A stretch of DNA of 64,000 bases from Stenotrophomonas sp. BIO128-Bstrain (GTDB taxonomy: Bacteria; Pseudomonadota; Gammaproteobacteria; Xanthomonadales; Xanthomonadaceae). The notes beneath the pieces were generated by a model. That model was not told where the DNA came from. It did no database searches and saw only the letters and a program-made list of their open reading frames with translations. A program made the position numbers and the translations under genes. Positions 18,162 to 27,477 of the stretch are shown in pieces (within the stretch, counting starts at the first letter, position 1; every line of letters begins with the position of its first letter). The stretch covers positions 2,418,001 to 2,482,000 of the forward strand of contig NZ_CP124620.1 of NCBI RefSeq assembly GCF_030128875.1. Reading direction: 5' to 3'.

Positions 18162-19055
18162 CTATCGCTGCGACACCGCCACGCTCCCAAGAATCAACAC
18201 GCCCGCGATGACCATCGCGCCGGTCACCGGTTCGCCCAGGAACAGCCAGGCGAACAGGGCGCCGAACATCGGCACCAGGTAGGTCACGGTCGAAGCGCGG
18301 GCCGGGCCGATGCGGGCGATCAGGCGGTAGAACATCAGGAACGCCAGGCCGGTGCAGACCACGCCCAGCGCGATCGCGCAGGCCCAGGACAGCATCGGGA
18401 TCGGTGCGGCCGGCCAGTGGGTCAGCGCCATCGGCAGCAGCAGGATCGCCGCGCAGCCCAGCGTGGCACCGGCGGAGGCGGCCGGCGGCAGGCCGGTCAT
18501 GTGGCGCTTCACCAGGTTGACACCCAGCCCGTACAGCAACGCGGCCAGCGCACCGGCGACCACCGCTGCGCCGATGCTCAGCCCGGCAACCTTGGCCGTG
18601 GCCAGCACGACCACGCCGGCAAAGCCGACCAGCAGGGCGATCGCGCGGCGCACGCCGATCTTTTCGCCGAAGAACAGGAAGGCGATCAGGGCGGCAAACA
18701 GCACCGTCATCGCGTTGCAGATCGCCCCGATCGCGGCGGGGGCGCGCTGCGCGGCCCAGGCGAACAGCACGAACGGAACCGCCGAATTGATCAGGCCGAT
18801 CGGCGCCAGCCACAGCCAGCGGTGCGCCGGGAACTGCGCCCGCGCCTGCCACAGGAACGGCAGCAGCACCAAGGCACCAAGCAGCAGCCGTACCTCCACC
18901 AGTGCGTAGGGCCCAAAGGCGGGCACGGCCACGCGCATGAACAGGAACGAGCAGCCCCAGATCGCGCCGAGCACGGTCAACTCCAGCGGCGTGCGCCAAT
19001 CACGATCCACGCTGCCCGCCGCCAGCGGCGCCCCGCTCACGCCGGGTCTCCGCAA
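18162..19055 (-). CDS. EamA-family (DMT) exporter
   Basis: The 297-residue protein has ten predicted transmembrane helices in two EamA repeats, with the typical LGAIWGCSFLFMRVAV start and the FLFFGEK and FLGEPVT segments at the end of each repeat. The substrate is unknown; many members export amino acids or metabolites. It is divergent from a LysR regulator (144 bases between starts), which is the usual sign that the regulator controls it. Confidence 0.9.
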   Translation of the reverse strand: MRRPGVSGAPLAAGSVDRDWRTPLELTVLGAIWGCSFLFMRVAVPAFGPYALVEVRLLLGALVLLPFLWQARAQFPAHRWLWLAPIGLINSAVPFVLFAWAAQRAPAAIGAICNAMTVLFAALIAFLFFGEKIGVRRAIALLVGFAGVVVLATAKVAGLSIGAAVVAGALAALLYGLGVNLVKRHMTGLPPAASAGATLGCAAILLLPMALTHWPAAPIPMLSWACAIALGVVCTGLAFLMFYRLIARIGPARASTVTYLVPMFGALFAWLFLGEPVTGAMVIAGVLILGSVAVSQR

Positions 19056-19199
19056 GGACGCTTACATGCTGGAGTAGCGGTAAAGGACGGCAACATGCGC
19101 GTGGATCCGGAGAGGAAGGGCGACAGCATCCGCCTGCCGTCGCGCGCCCACAAGCGCGTAGTATCCGTGCAAGCCACAAATATGATTTGGGTCTCGACC

Positions 19200-20150
19200 A
19201 TGATCCTTCGCCCTGCCCTGCTGCCCGCGCTGGGGGTGTTCGCGGTGGCTGCGCGCCATCAGAATTTCGCCCGTGCCGCCCAGGAGCTGCACCTGACCGC
19301 CAGCGCGGTCAGCCACCATGTGCGCCGGCTGGAAGAGCTGCTGGGCACGGTCCTGTTCCAGCGCCACGCGCGCGGCGTGCGGCTGACCGCCGAGGGACGC
19401 CAATTGGCCGATGCGGCGGCCGCCGCGCTGAGCGATCTCAATGCCGTGGCCGGCAACCTCCACCCGCAGGCGGACATCGTGCCGCTGCGGGTCACCACCA
19501 TCCGCTCGCTGTCGTACTGCTGGCTGATCCCGCGGTTGCCGCGCTTCACCCGACAGCATCCACGCATGCGCATCGAGCTGCAGACCAGCACGGAGCTGGT
19601 GCGCTTCGACGAGAGCGGCCCGGAGCTGGGCATCCGTTACGGCCTGGGCCAGTGGCCGGGAATGACCGCGCACCACCTGATGGACGACGAACTCTGCCCG
19701 GTCGCCTCGCCGGCATTGGCGGGGGTTTCGGCGCTGCGCGACGCCGCGCAGATCGCCGCGCTGCCCCTGCTCAGCGACATGTCCCCGCAGGGCTGGCGCG
19801 ACTGGTTCCGCGCTGCCGGTGTCCGCGGCCTGGACCTGCCCTCGCTGCACACCTTCAGCGACAGCACCGATGCGATGCGCGCGGCGGTGTACGGCATCGG
19901 CGCGGTGCTGGCGCGCAAGCACATCGCGCAACCCTATCTGCAGCGTTACGAACTGGTGCGCCTGCCTGGCCCTGCGCTCAAGGCGCGCTACGCTTACTAC
20001 GTGGTGCACGCCGACCACCGAGCACTCAGCCCGACCGCGCAGGCCTTCATGGATTGGCTCAAGCGCGAAGCGCTGGATGAGCGCACCCCGCTGCCGGCCC
20101 TGCCTGACGAACTGCTGGGCCTGCCACCCGCCGACCCGGCGCGCGACTGA
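19200..20150 (+). CDS. LysR-family transcriptional regulator
   Basis: A 316-residue regulator with an N-terminal winged helix (residues about 8-65; ARHQNFARAAQELHLTASAVSHHVRRLEE is the recognition region, close to the GcvA subgroup) and a periplasmic-binding-like effector domain. The start at 19200 is preferred; an ATG at 19182 is also in frame. It probably controls the divergent EamA exporter. Confidence 0.9.
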   Translation: MILRPALLPALGVFAVAARHQNFARAAQELHLTASAVSHHVRRLEELLGTVLFQRHARGVRLTAEGRQLADAAAAALSDLNAVAGNLHPQADIVPLRVTTIRSLSYCWLIPRLPRFTRQHPRMRIELQTSTELVRFDESGPELGIRYGLGQWPGMTAHHLMDDELCPVASPALAGVSALRDAAQIAALPLLSDMSPQGWRDWFRAAGVRGLDLPSLHTFSDSTDAMRAAVYGIGAVLARKHIAQPYLQRYELVRLPGPALKARYAYYVVHADHRALSPTAQAFMDWLKREALDERTPLPALPDELLGLPPADPARD

Positions 20151-20237
20151 ACCGGACACCACGGCCCAGCGCGCATCCTCACCCGACCTTTTCCGACCGC
20201 TGGCTAGGCTGGAGTCCCTTTCCCCGAGGCTCACCCC

Positions 20238-20531
20238 ATGGCCCTGTTGCGACTGCGAATCACCGGCACCGAAGACGATGCACGTGCCATCACCGACCTG
20301 CTGCAGAGCATCGAGGGGATCGAACACGTCGAAGAAACCGACGACCTGATGCCGCACATGGACGACGACGACTCCAGCTCGGCCGGCCTGTCCGATGACA
20401 TCGGCCCGGGCACCCATGAACTGGAAGTGGAAGTCGGCAATGCGCTCGGCGCCCAGCGCGTGCGCGACGCCGTGCAGGAACTGGCGCTGGAGCTGGACGT
20501 CTTCGTGGAATACGAGCAGGACGAAGGCTGA
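20238..20531 (+). CDS. Small acidic protein of unknown function
   Basis: I do not recognise the family. The 97-residue protein is strongly acidic, with an Asp/Ser-rich middle (MDDDDSSS) between two alpha/beta segments. The first half, ALLRLRITGTEDDARAITDLL, resembles a ferredoxin-like (ACT-type) beta-alpha-beta start. The GC-rich codon use matches its neighbours, which supports a real gene. It stands alone between a LysR gene and a convergent DUF4349 gene. Confidence 0.7.
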   Translation: MALLRLRITGTEDDARAITDLLQSIEGIEHVEETDDLMPHMDDDDSSSAGLSDDIGPGTHELEVEVGNALGAQRVRDAVQELALELDVFVEYEQDEG

Positions 20532-20576
20532 CTCGACCGTCGTGCCGCGCTGTCACGCGCGGCACGACAGGCAGGC

Positions 20577-21389
20577 TCAGCGTGCGGCCGCCGCGGCCTT
20601 GCGTCGCTTGCGGCGACGCCACAGCGCCACGACCACGGCACCGACTGCCCAGGCCACCACACCAACCGGCAGCAGCGCGGCAACCGCGCGGATCACGAAC
20701 GCGATGCTGGTGGTGACGATCGAGCCGAACTCACTGACCGCCTTGCCGATCTCGCTGCGGCTGCGCTGCCCGGCCGGGCCTTCGAAACGCATCGTGACCA
20801 GCTGGGTATCGATCCGGCGACGCTGCTGCGCGGCGTCCTTGTTGGCCTGCTCCAGCCCCGCTTCAATCTCGGCCATGCGCTGTGAGACCGCCAACAGATC
20901 GGCAACCTTCATGTCGCTGCGCTGCTGGTACGCCTGCAACTGGGCATGCTCCTTCTGCAGCCGCGCCTGGGTCAGCGCGGTATCGGCCACCTGCTGGGCA
21001 AGATCTTCGGCATGGGTATTGCGCGAGGCCACATCGCCGCCTTCACCGGCCAGGGCGATGATCGGCTCGACACCCTTGGGCGCGATGCGCACGCGGATCG
21101 AGCCGGAGCGGGTCTCACCGCCCTCTTCGCCCACCTGCAGCACGGCGCAGTCGCCAAACCGGTTGCTCTGGCAGGCCTCGGACACGGCCTTGACCCGCTC
21201 GCTGATGCGCTTGGCATCCAGCTGGATGCGGAGGTCATGTTCATAGGCCAGGAACGCACCCTCCGGCGAGGCGACCGCCCCGGCGGCCGCATCGGCCGCG
21301 TAATCCTGTCCGCCGCGGCCACAGGCCACCAGGCCCAACAACAGCATCCCTGCCAGCCCGGCGCGGGCCCGTCGTGTCCATCCAGTCAC
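20577..21389 (-). CDS. DUF4349-type membrane-anchored lipoprotein
   Basis: The 270-residue protein has a lipoprotein signal peptide (LLLGLVACG lipobox), a mixed extracytoplasmic region, a long coiled coil (about residues 135-205: QLQAYQQRSDMKV and onward) and one C-terminal hydrophobic segment followed by a basic tail. This is the layout of DUF4349 proteins. The GTG at 21389 is chosen because GGAG lies seven bases upstream and it begins just before the signal peptide. Function is unknown. Confidence 0.78.
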   Translation of the reverse strand: MTGWTRRARAGLAGMLLLGLVACGRGGQDYAADAAAGAVASPEGAFLAYEHDLRIQLDAKRISERVKAVSEACQSNRFGDCAVLQVGEEGGETRSGSIRVRIAPKGVEPIIALAGEGGDVASRNTHAEDLAQQVADTALTQARLQKEHAQLQAYQQRSDMKVADLLAVSQRMAEIEAGLEQANKDAAQQRRRIDTQLVTMRFEGPAGQRSRSEIGKAVSEFGSIVTTSIAFVIRAVAALLPVGVVAWAVGAVVVALWRRRKRRKAAAAAR

Positions 21390-21503
21390 AGTGCAGCTCC
21401 AGTCAATGCGGTGATCTTCACGGCGCATGGTAATCCAATGGCACGGGGACAACGGGGGCCATCGGCCCTATGCTCGGGGATTGTCCCCAGTACAGGAACA
21501 CCG

Positions 21504-23312
21504 ATGCGCCAGCATCTGCTTGCCCTCGCCCTGATCGCCGCCCTTGGTGGCTGCCAGCAGGCCGACTCCCCTGCGCCCGCCACCGGCACCGAAGCGGCTG
21601 CCCCCGCCGGCGATGCCGCGGTCGATACGGCCTTCGCCGATCTGTCCAAGCGCGCCCTGGACACCTGGATGCAGCTGTCCCCGATCAGCGCCACGCAGAT
21701 CGGCGACCACCGCTATGACAGCGAGATCGATGACCTGAGCGCCGCCGGCCAGCAGAAGGTGCTGACCGCGTACAAGGCCCTGCTCGCCGACCTGGACAAG
21801 ATCGACGTGAGCAAGCTCTCGCGCGAGAACCAGGTGGACGCGGCGATCCTGCGCAACCAGCTGCAGTCCGAAGTCTGGACCGCCGAAGTGCTGCAGTCGC
21901 CGAAGTGGGACCCGCAGATGTACAACGGCATGGCCGGCAGCGCGCTGTACGGCCTGATGGCGCGTGAGTTCGCGCCGCTGCCCGAGCGCCTGAAGTCGGC
22001 CACCGCGCGCATGGAGAAACTGCCGCAGATCTTCGCCCAGGCCCGTGAGAACCTGGACCCGGCCCGCGTGCCGAAGATCCACGCCGAAACCGTGGCCAAG
22101 CAGAACCGCGGCATCCTGAGCATCGTCGATACCTTCATCACCCCGCACATCGGCGAACTCCCCGCCGAGGACCAGAAGCGCCTGCAGGCCGCGATCGAGG
22201 GCCTGAAGAAGGCCGTCGAGGAGCAGCAGACCTGGCTGGACAAGACCCTGGTGCCGAATGCCAAGGGCGATTTCCGCATCGGCGCGGACCTGTATGACCA
22301 GAAGCTCAAGTTCGCGCTGAACTCCTCGCTGTCGCGTGCCGAGATCGGCGAGCGCGCGCGTGCCGAACTCAAGCGCGTGCGCCAGGATATGTACGGCATC
22401 GCGCAGACCGTGCTCAAGGACAAGCCGGGCGCCCCGGCGCTGCCGGCCAACCCGAGTGACGAGCAGCAGCAGGCGGCGATCGAAGCCGCGCTGGAGCTGG
22501 CCTATGCCGACAAGCCGGCCCGCGACAAGGTCGTCGACGACGCCAAGGCCGCGCTGGAACAGTCCACCGAATTCGTGCGCAAGCACGACCTGATGACGCT
22601 GCCGGATTCACCGGTGGACATCATCCTGATGCCGGAATTCCAGCGCGGCGTGGCCGTGGCCTACTGCGATTCGCCGGGCCCGCTCGACAAGAACCTGAAG
22701 ACCTTCTACGCGGTCTCGCCGATTCCGGACGACTGGACCGACAAGCAGGTCGATTCGTTCCTGCGCGAATACAACAGCCGCATGATCCACCTGCTGAGCA
22801 TCCACGAAGGCACGCCGGGCCATTACCTGGAAGGCTGGCACTCGGGCAAGTTCCCCTCCACGCTGCGCGCGGTGCTGCGTTCGGGCCTGTTTGCCGAAGG
22901 CTGGGCGGTCTACACCGAGCGGATGATGCAGGAGCAGGGTTACCTGGACAACGATCCGCTGTTCCACCTGGTGCAGCTGAAGTTCTACCTGCGCACCATC
23001 TCCAACGCGATCCTGGACCAGGGCGTGCACGTGGACAACTGGACGCGCGAGCAGGCGATGCACCTGATGACCCACGACGCCTTCCAGCAGGAAAGCGAAG
23101 CCTCGGGCAAGTGGGTGCGTGCGCAGCTGACCTCCGCGCAGCTGCCCACCTACTTCGTCGGTGCGCAGGAGCACTTCGACACGCGCAAGGCCGTGCAGGA
23201 CAAGCAGGGGGCCAAGTTCAACCTGAAGGCCTACCACGACCAGATGCTGTCCTATGGCGCGCCGCCGGTGCGTTTCGCGCGCCAGCTGATGCTGGACCAG
23301 CCGATCGAGTGA
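21504..23312 (+). CDS. DUF885-family lipoprotein, putative metallopeptidase
   Basis: The 602-residue protein has a lipobox (LGGCQ) near residue 17 and belongs to the DUF885 family common in Xanthomonadaceae. The motif HEGTPGH at residues 434-440, followed about 30 residues later by FAEGWAVYTERM, resembles a zincin-like metal site. Peptidase activity is inferred from this pattern, not shown. It should sit in the periplasm or on the outer membrane. Confidence 0.85.
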   Translation: MRQHLLALALIAALGGCQQADSPAPATGTEAAAPAGDAAVDTAFADLSKRALDTWMQLSPISATQIGDHRYDSEIDDLSAAGQQKVLTAYKALLADLDKIDVSKLSRENQVDAAILRNQLQSEVWTAEVLQSPKWDPQMYNGMAGSALYGLMAREFAPLPERLKSATARMEKLPQIFAQARENLDPARVPKIHAETVAKQNRGILSIVDTFITPHIGELPAEDQKRLQAAIEGLKKAVEEQQTWLDKTLVPNAKGDFRIGADLYDQKLKFALNSSLSRAEIGERARAELKRVRQDMYGIAQTVLKDKPGAPALPANPSDEQQQAAIEAALELAYADKPARDKVVDDAKAALEQSTEFVRKHDLMTLPDSPVDIILMPEFQRGVAVAYCDSPGPLDKNLKTFYAVSPIPDDWTDKQVDSFLREYNSRMIHLLSIHEGTPGHYLEGWHSGKFPSTLRAVLRSGLFAEGWAVYTERMMQEQGYLDNDPLFHLVQLKFYLRTISNAILDQGVHVDNWTREQAMHLMTHDAFQQESEASGKWVRAQLTSAQLPTYFVGAQEHFDTRKAVQDKQGAKFNLKAYHDQMLSYGAPPVRFARQLMLDQPIE

Positions 23313-23337
23313 TCGAGCCTTAGTGTTAAAAAGCGGA

Positions 23338-23367
23338 CGGCCCGGTTATTACCGGGCCGTTCTTTTA
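23338..23367. terminator. Terminator after the DUF885 gene
   Basis: A 9-bp perfect GC stem (23338-23346 with 23353-23361), a TTATTA loop and a TTCTTTTA tract downstream. An A-rich run upstream would serve as the T tract for minus-strand transcripts coming from the flavoprotein gene, so it is probably bidirectional. Confidence 0.85.
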
Positions 23368-24864
23368 TACAGCGAAAGGCAGCGGGATATGACTGAAGGT
23401 AGTGCGCTGACCACTATCCTCTGATCCAAGTTGAATCATCTGAAATCCCGGCGCATTTTCCTTGTCCACGCCAAAGCGCACGACGACATGATTCGCACTT
23501 AATTTTTCATGCCTCCCTGCCCCGACATCTTGATAATGGACTATATGATTAGAACTTGAAAATGACTCAACCCCGGTTACAGCGACCTCAAATTTGACCA
23601 TGAATCGAACAAACATCCGGTCTCGATCTGTCGCTACATGATCGAACACGCAATTGAGAAGGTGGACCACAAACCTATTGAGAAGATAGGCCTTGTCAAA
23701 GTGACCGTGCTTTGCAAGCAGGGTCACTTCCAAGCTGCTTTGGGGCTGCCTGAAGCAAGCGAGCACTGCAGACCTTACGCTTTGCTCGCTAGCAAGACTG
23801 AGCGCAACCGCTCGACACTTCTCATCCAGCGCGCTCCACACCCTTGCGTCCAGTGTCCAACTTGCCATCAGTCTGCCCTGAGCTTCGATGGCTTGAAGCC
23901 TCTCCCGTTGGGCAGCCAAGAGTTCACGATCCACCGCATCCTTGAAAACCTCATCCACGAACTCGAGCGGAAGATTGAAACGAGTGAGCGAGCGCAAAGC
24001 ATCCTGAAGAGCGCCGTCGCCACCGCCAATAATGACGATACGTCCGCCTTCATCTGCTAGCGCCTGCAATTCGTCATCTTTCCAGAAAGGAACGCCCATG
24101 AACGGATCACCTTTCGTAGGGCCGCTACCATCATGAGAAGGCAAGCTCACATTTTCGGTGCCCATACCGGCAGCCAGCACGATGTAGTTCGGGCTAAGGG
24201 ATACCTCGGCCGGCTTTCCCGCCCACCAGTTCATCTCTGAAATGTCCAGAGTCGGCTTCCTCCCAATTGAATTCTGCCCAGCCGATGGCGAAGACGCGGC
24301 ACGAGCGAAGTCAAGAACGTAGTCCTTCAAACAGAGTCCAGCTAAGGACTTGACTCCGGTCGCGACGTGCAGGTTTCCCAAGGAAAGTACCTGCTGCCTG
24401 AGCCAGTCCACCATTTCTTGAGCGAATTCACTCGCCGGCAGTGGCACGCGGCTCGTAAAAACCGGGCAACCAGTGAAATCCTGCCAGACATCCGCATCAC
24501 TGGGTGGATAAGTCTGGTCACCACTGAAGCTCCAGGGCCATTCGTACATGAACGGTCCAACATATCGCTTAGTTACCGACGATTGCAGAGACATCGGCGC
24601 GTCATTAGCTTCCAGCAGAACAACCCGTTTACCCCGCATCGCCGCGTCCGTAGCCACTGCGATACCTGCTGCGCCTGCTCCAATGACAAGTAATGATCTA
24701 AAGTCCGGATCGAGGGCATTGAGGTCTCTCACGAGCAACCTGCCACGAACGATTTGATCCCTCAGACTCACATGGTATTGGCCGCTGGAAACGTCAAAAA
24801 CGTCGGCAGCGACTTTGCTAGCCAGCAGTCCCAGGCAGTCTACGACTGTCACCTGACTGTTCAA
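23365..24864 (-). CDS. FAD/NAD(P)-binding oxidoreductase of unknown role (island gene)
   Basis: The 499-residue protein has about 55 unassigned N-terminal residues, then a Rossmann FAD site (VIGAGAAGIAVATDAAMRG, with the ribose-binding acid in LLEAN). A second dinucleotide site (IVIIGGGDGALQDALRSL) lies near residue 280, the arrangement of FAD-dependent monooxygenases and pyridine-nucleotide oxidoreductases. The C-terminal ~150 residues match nothing I recognise. The start is a TTG that overlaps the stop of the upstream gene (TTGA), so the two are coupled. Base composition is clearly lower in GC than the neighbours (24 of 60 bases in 23521-23580), which supports recent acquisition. Substrate and role are unknown. 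Confidence 0.82.
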   Translation of the reverse strand: MNSQVTVVDCLGLLASKVAADVFDVSSGQYHVSLRDQIVRGRLLVRDLNALDPDFRSLLVIGAGAAGIAVATDAAMRGKRVVLLEANDAPMSLQSSVTKRYVGPFMYEWPWSFSGDQTYPPSDADVWQDFTGCPVFTSRVPLPASEFAQEMVDWLRQQVLSLGNLHVATGVKSLAGLCLKDYVLDFARAASSPSAGQNSIGRKPTLDISEMNWWAGKPAEVSLSPNYIVLAAGMGTENVSLPSHDGSGPTKGDPFMGVPFWKDDELQALADEGGRIVIIGGGDGALQDALRSLTRFNLPLEFVDEVFKDAVDRELLAAQRERLQAIEAQGRLMASWTLDARVWSALDEKCRAVALSLASEQSVRSAVLACFRQPQSSLEVTLLAKHGHFDKAYLLNRFVVHLLNCVFDHVATDRDRMFVRFMVKFEVAVTGVESFSSSNHIVHYQDVGAGRHEKLSANHVVVRFGVDKENAPGFQMIQLGSEDSGQRTTFSHIPLPFAV

Positions 24865-25319
24865 CTCTCACCCCAGATAGCTCGTTCAACGATGCGCTCG
24901 AACTCAGCTGACTGAACTGAGAACAATGACGGGTGCGACAGCACTTGACCCAGGCCTCCGCGAGCACTTGACGGTACTTGCAAGCCGTCTTCCTCCCTCA
25001 TCACTCCACCAGGGCCTGACACAAGCGACGTGAGTAATACGGGAGGCAACCTCCACCTTCCCTCTTCTTTCTCGACCAAGCCCATCAGCTCCAGTTGCCC
25101 CAGCTGTACTCTGACGTGGCTGCCGAACCTGGCTTTGTCGTCAAGCAACCGGCCAAGCTGGTTGGGGCGGTATCGGAGCCCACCCCATCGATCGCTTACA
25201 TCTGACGCCAGTTCCATCATCCGCTCGACCAACTGGCTTTCGTCTGCTCCTTCCGTGCCTATTTCACGCAGCACCCCCATCAGCGCAGTGCTAGTGCTAC
25301 GTACAATTCTTGCGGCCAT
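24861..25319 (-). CDS. Small winged-helix-like protein of unknown function (island gene)
   Basis: A 152-residue protein that I cannot place in a named family. Residues about 45-95 (RPNQLGRLL, then a helix and LELMGLVEKEEGRWRLP) have the look of a winged-helix DNA-binding or adaptor domain. The C-terminal 55 residues are Gly/Ser-rich, then helical. An AAGGAAG ribosome-binding site lies at 25329-25335, nine bases before the ATG. It is the first gene of a two-gene operon with the flavoprotein and shares its lower GC content. Confidence 0.75.
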   Translation of the reverse strand: MAARIVRSTSTALMGVLREIGTEGADESQLVERMMELASDVSDRWGGLRYRPNQLGRLLDDKARFGSHVRVQLGQLELMGLVEKEEGRWRLPPVLLTSLVSGPGGVMREEDGLQVPSSARGGLGQVLSHPSLFSVQSAEFERIVERAIWGES

Positions 25320-25543
25320 GTCTCATTTCTTCCTTGATATGACGAGCACTCTTGAGCATCAAATTCGGTACAGTTACTACCTGAACAGTATCGGCAAGAC
25401 CTCCAGATATCTGAAGGGATCAGCGGACTATCATCACGCGCAAGGGCCACGACCACTATCAAGCGCTGCGTATGCGCCAAGGCGCGTCAATCTAGAGTTT
25501 ACCGAGTAGCTCTTACCACTCGAAATCGGCAGCTTTAGGCGAT
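25320..25543. other. Non-coding right flank of the acquired island
   Basis: About 224 bases with AT-richer composition than the flanking core genes. It holds a 12-base perfect palindrome (25475-25486) and a 5-bp stem (25503-25507 with 25518-25522), but no convincing gene, tRNA remnant or flanking direct repeat. It presumably carries the promoter of the two-gene island. Confidence 0.5.
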
Positions 25544-27388
25544 CTACCACACGGGCGCCTCGTCTGACGCCACGAATCCACCGGTCTGCCGCGCCCACAG
25601 ACGGGCATACAAGCCGCCGGCCGCGATCAGTTCGGCGTGCGTGCCGGTCTCCACAATGCGGCCCTGGTCCATCACCACCAGCCGGTCCATGCGCGCGATC
25701 GTGGACAACCGGTGCGCGATCGCGATCACTGTCTTGCCGGTCATCAGTTCGTCCAGGTTGTCCTGGATCGCCGCTTCCACTTCCGAATCCAGCGCCGAGG
25801 TCGCCTCGTCCAGCACAAGAATCGGCGCGTCCTTGAGCAGCACCCGCGCGATCGCGATGCGCTGGCGCTGGCCACCGGACAGCTTCACCCCGCGCTCGCC
25901 GACGTGCGCATCGTAACCCTGCCGTCCTTCGCCATCACGCAGGGTGTCGATGAAGGCCGACGCCCGTGCCTTGGCCACCGCGGCATGCAGCTGTTCCTCG
26001 GTGGCGTCCGGGCGGCCGTAAAGCAGGTTGTCGCGGATCGAGCGGTGCAGCAGCGAGGTGTCCTGGGTGACCACGCCGATCTGCCGGCGCAGGCTCTCCT
26101 GGGTCACGCCGGCGATGTCCTGGCCGTCGATGCGGATCTGCCCGCTCTCCAGGTCGTACAGCCGCAGCAGCACATTGACCAGGGTCGACTTGCCGGCACC
26201 GGAGGGGCCGACCAGACCGATCTTTTCACCGGGCTTCACCTGCAGGTCCAGCCCGGCGATGACGCCACCGCTTTTGCCGTAGTGGAAATGGATGTGATCG
26301 AAATGCACGGCGCCCTGGCTGACCACCAGCGGCACGGCATCGGCGCGGTCCTGCACGGTGAGCGGCTGGGAGATGGTGGTGATGCCGTCCTGCACCGTGC
26401 CGATATCCTCGAAGATGCCGTTGATCGTCCACATGATCCAGCCGGACATGTTGTGGATGCGTATCACCAGGCCGGTGGCCAGGGTGATCGCACCGACCGT
26501 GATGTGCCCGCCGTTCCACAACCACAGCGCCAGGCCGCAGGTGCCCACGATGAGGAAGCCGTTGACGATGGCGATGGTGACTTCCAGCCCGGTGGTGACC
26601 CGGGTCTGGCCGCGGTGCTTGACCGCCAGTTCGTCGATCGCCTCGGCCACGTAGGCCTGCTCGCGGCCGCCATGGGCGAACAGCTTCAGCGTGGGCACGT
26701 TGGTGTAGCCATCCACGATGCGGCCCATCGCCTTGGAGCGCGCCTCCGAGGCGATCCACGCGCGCTCTTTGGCCCGCGGCACGAAGTACCACATGATCAC
26801 CGCATAGCCGGCCATCCACAGCCCCAGCGGAAGCATCAGCCGCCAGTCGGCCTGCGCGAACAGGTACAGCGCGGTGCCGGTGTAGACGATGATGTACCAG
26901 AGCGAATCGACCATCTGCACGGCCGATTCGCGCAGCGAGGTACCGGTCTGCATGACCCGGTTGGCCATGCTGCCGGCGAAATCGTTCTGGAAGAAGCTCA
27001 GGCTCTGCCGCACCACGTAGTTGTGCATCAGCCAGCGCGAGCGGTTGCTCAACCCCGGCACGATCGCCTGGTTGACCAGCAGGCTGTGCAGCGAGACCAG
27101 CAGCGGCCGCGCAATCAGGGTGATGCCGGCCATCCACATCAACGTGTTGGCATGCCGGGCGAAGAAGTCGCTGCCGGGCTGCTCGGCGACCATGTCGACG
27201 ATGCGGCCCAGGAAATCGAACATCGCCACTTCCACCAGCGCCAGCAGCAGCCCGGCGATCAACGTGGCCAGCAGCACCGGCCACACCGGACGCAGATAGT
27301 GGATGTAGAACGGCACCACCTTGCGCGGCGGCATGCGCCCATCGATCGGCGGGAAAACCGGAATCAGCGATTCGAACCAGCGGAACAT
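25544..27388 (-). CDS. ABC exporter, half-transporter (MsbA/MdlB type)
   Basis: A 614-residue fused exporter half: six transmembrane helices in the first ~330 residues, then an ATPase domain with Walker A GPSGAGKST, the signature LSGGQRQRIAIARVLL, Walker B ILVLDEATSALD and the H-loop AHRLST. It would act as a homodimer in the inner membrane. The substrate is not predictable; the family covers lipids, drugs and peptides. Confidence 0.93.
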   Translation of the reverse strand: MFRWFESLIPVFPPIDGRMPPRKVVPFYIHYLRPVWPVLLATLIAGLLLALVEVAMFDFLGRIVDMVAEQPGSDFFARHANTLMWMAGITLIARPLLVSLHSLLVNQAIVPGLSNRSRWLMHNYVVRQSLSFFQNDFAGSMANRVMQTGTSLRESAVQMVDSLWYIIVYTGTALYLFAQADWRLMLPLGLWMAGYAVIMWYFVPRAKERAWIASEARSKAMGRIVDGYTNVPTLKLFAHGGREQAYVAEAIDELAVKHRGQTRVTTGLEVTIAIVNGFLIVGTCGLALWLWNGGHITVGAITLATGLVIRIHNMSGWIMWTINGIFEDIGTVQDGITTISQPLTVQDRADAVPLVVSQGAVHFDHIHFHYGKSGGVIAGLDLQVKPGEKIGLVGPSGAGKSTLVNVLLRLYDLESGQIRIDGQDIAGVTQESLRRQIGVVTQDTSLLHRSIRDNLLYGRPDATEEQLHAAVAKARASAFIDTLRDGEGRQGYDAHVGERGVKLSGGQRQRIAIARVLLKDAPILVLDEATSALDSEVEAAIQDNLDELMTGKTVIAIAHRLSTIARMDRLVVMDQGRIVETGTHAELIAAGGLYARLWARQTGGFVASDEAPVW

Positions 27389-27400
27389 CGCAGTGCACCG

Positions 27401-27440
27401 AAAACAAAACAGGCCGCGATTATCCCACCGCGGCCTGCCC
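27401..27440 (-). terminator. Terminator of the serine hydrolase gene
   Basis: Stem 27411-27418 with 27429-27436 (eight GC-rich pairs, 10-base loop). On the minus strand it is followed by a T-rich stretch (27401-27410), which fits termination of the leftward serine hydrolase transcript just before the ABC exporter gene. Confidence 0.75.
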
Positions 27441-27477
27441 TTTTACTCTCACCTCCATCACACGCCGGCGACGGGGT

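Noticed and set aside
18135..19199. Long upstream extension of the LysR frame
   Set aside because: It is antisense to the EamA gene, Gln/Arg-rich and unrelated to LysR proteins; the true start is near 19200.
25334..25362. Possible promoter for the island: TTGATG, 17 bases, TATCAA on the minus strand
   Set aside because: The predicted transcript start would fall at or after the AAGGAAG ribosome-binding site, so the two cannot both be right.
25280..25480. 66-codon minus-strand frame upstream of the winged-helix-like gene
   Set aside because: Overlaps the start of the better-supported gene, has no ribosome-binding site and no recognisable feature.
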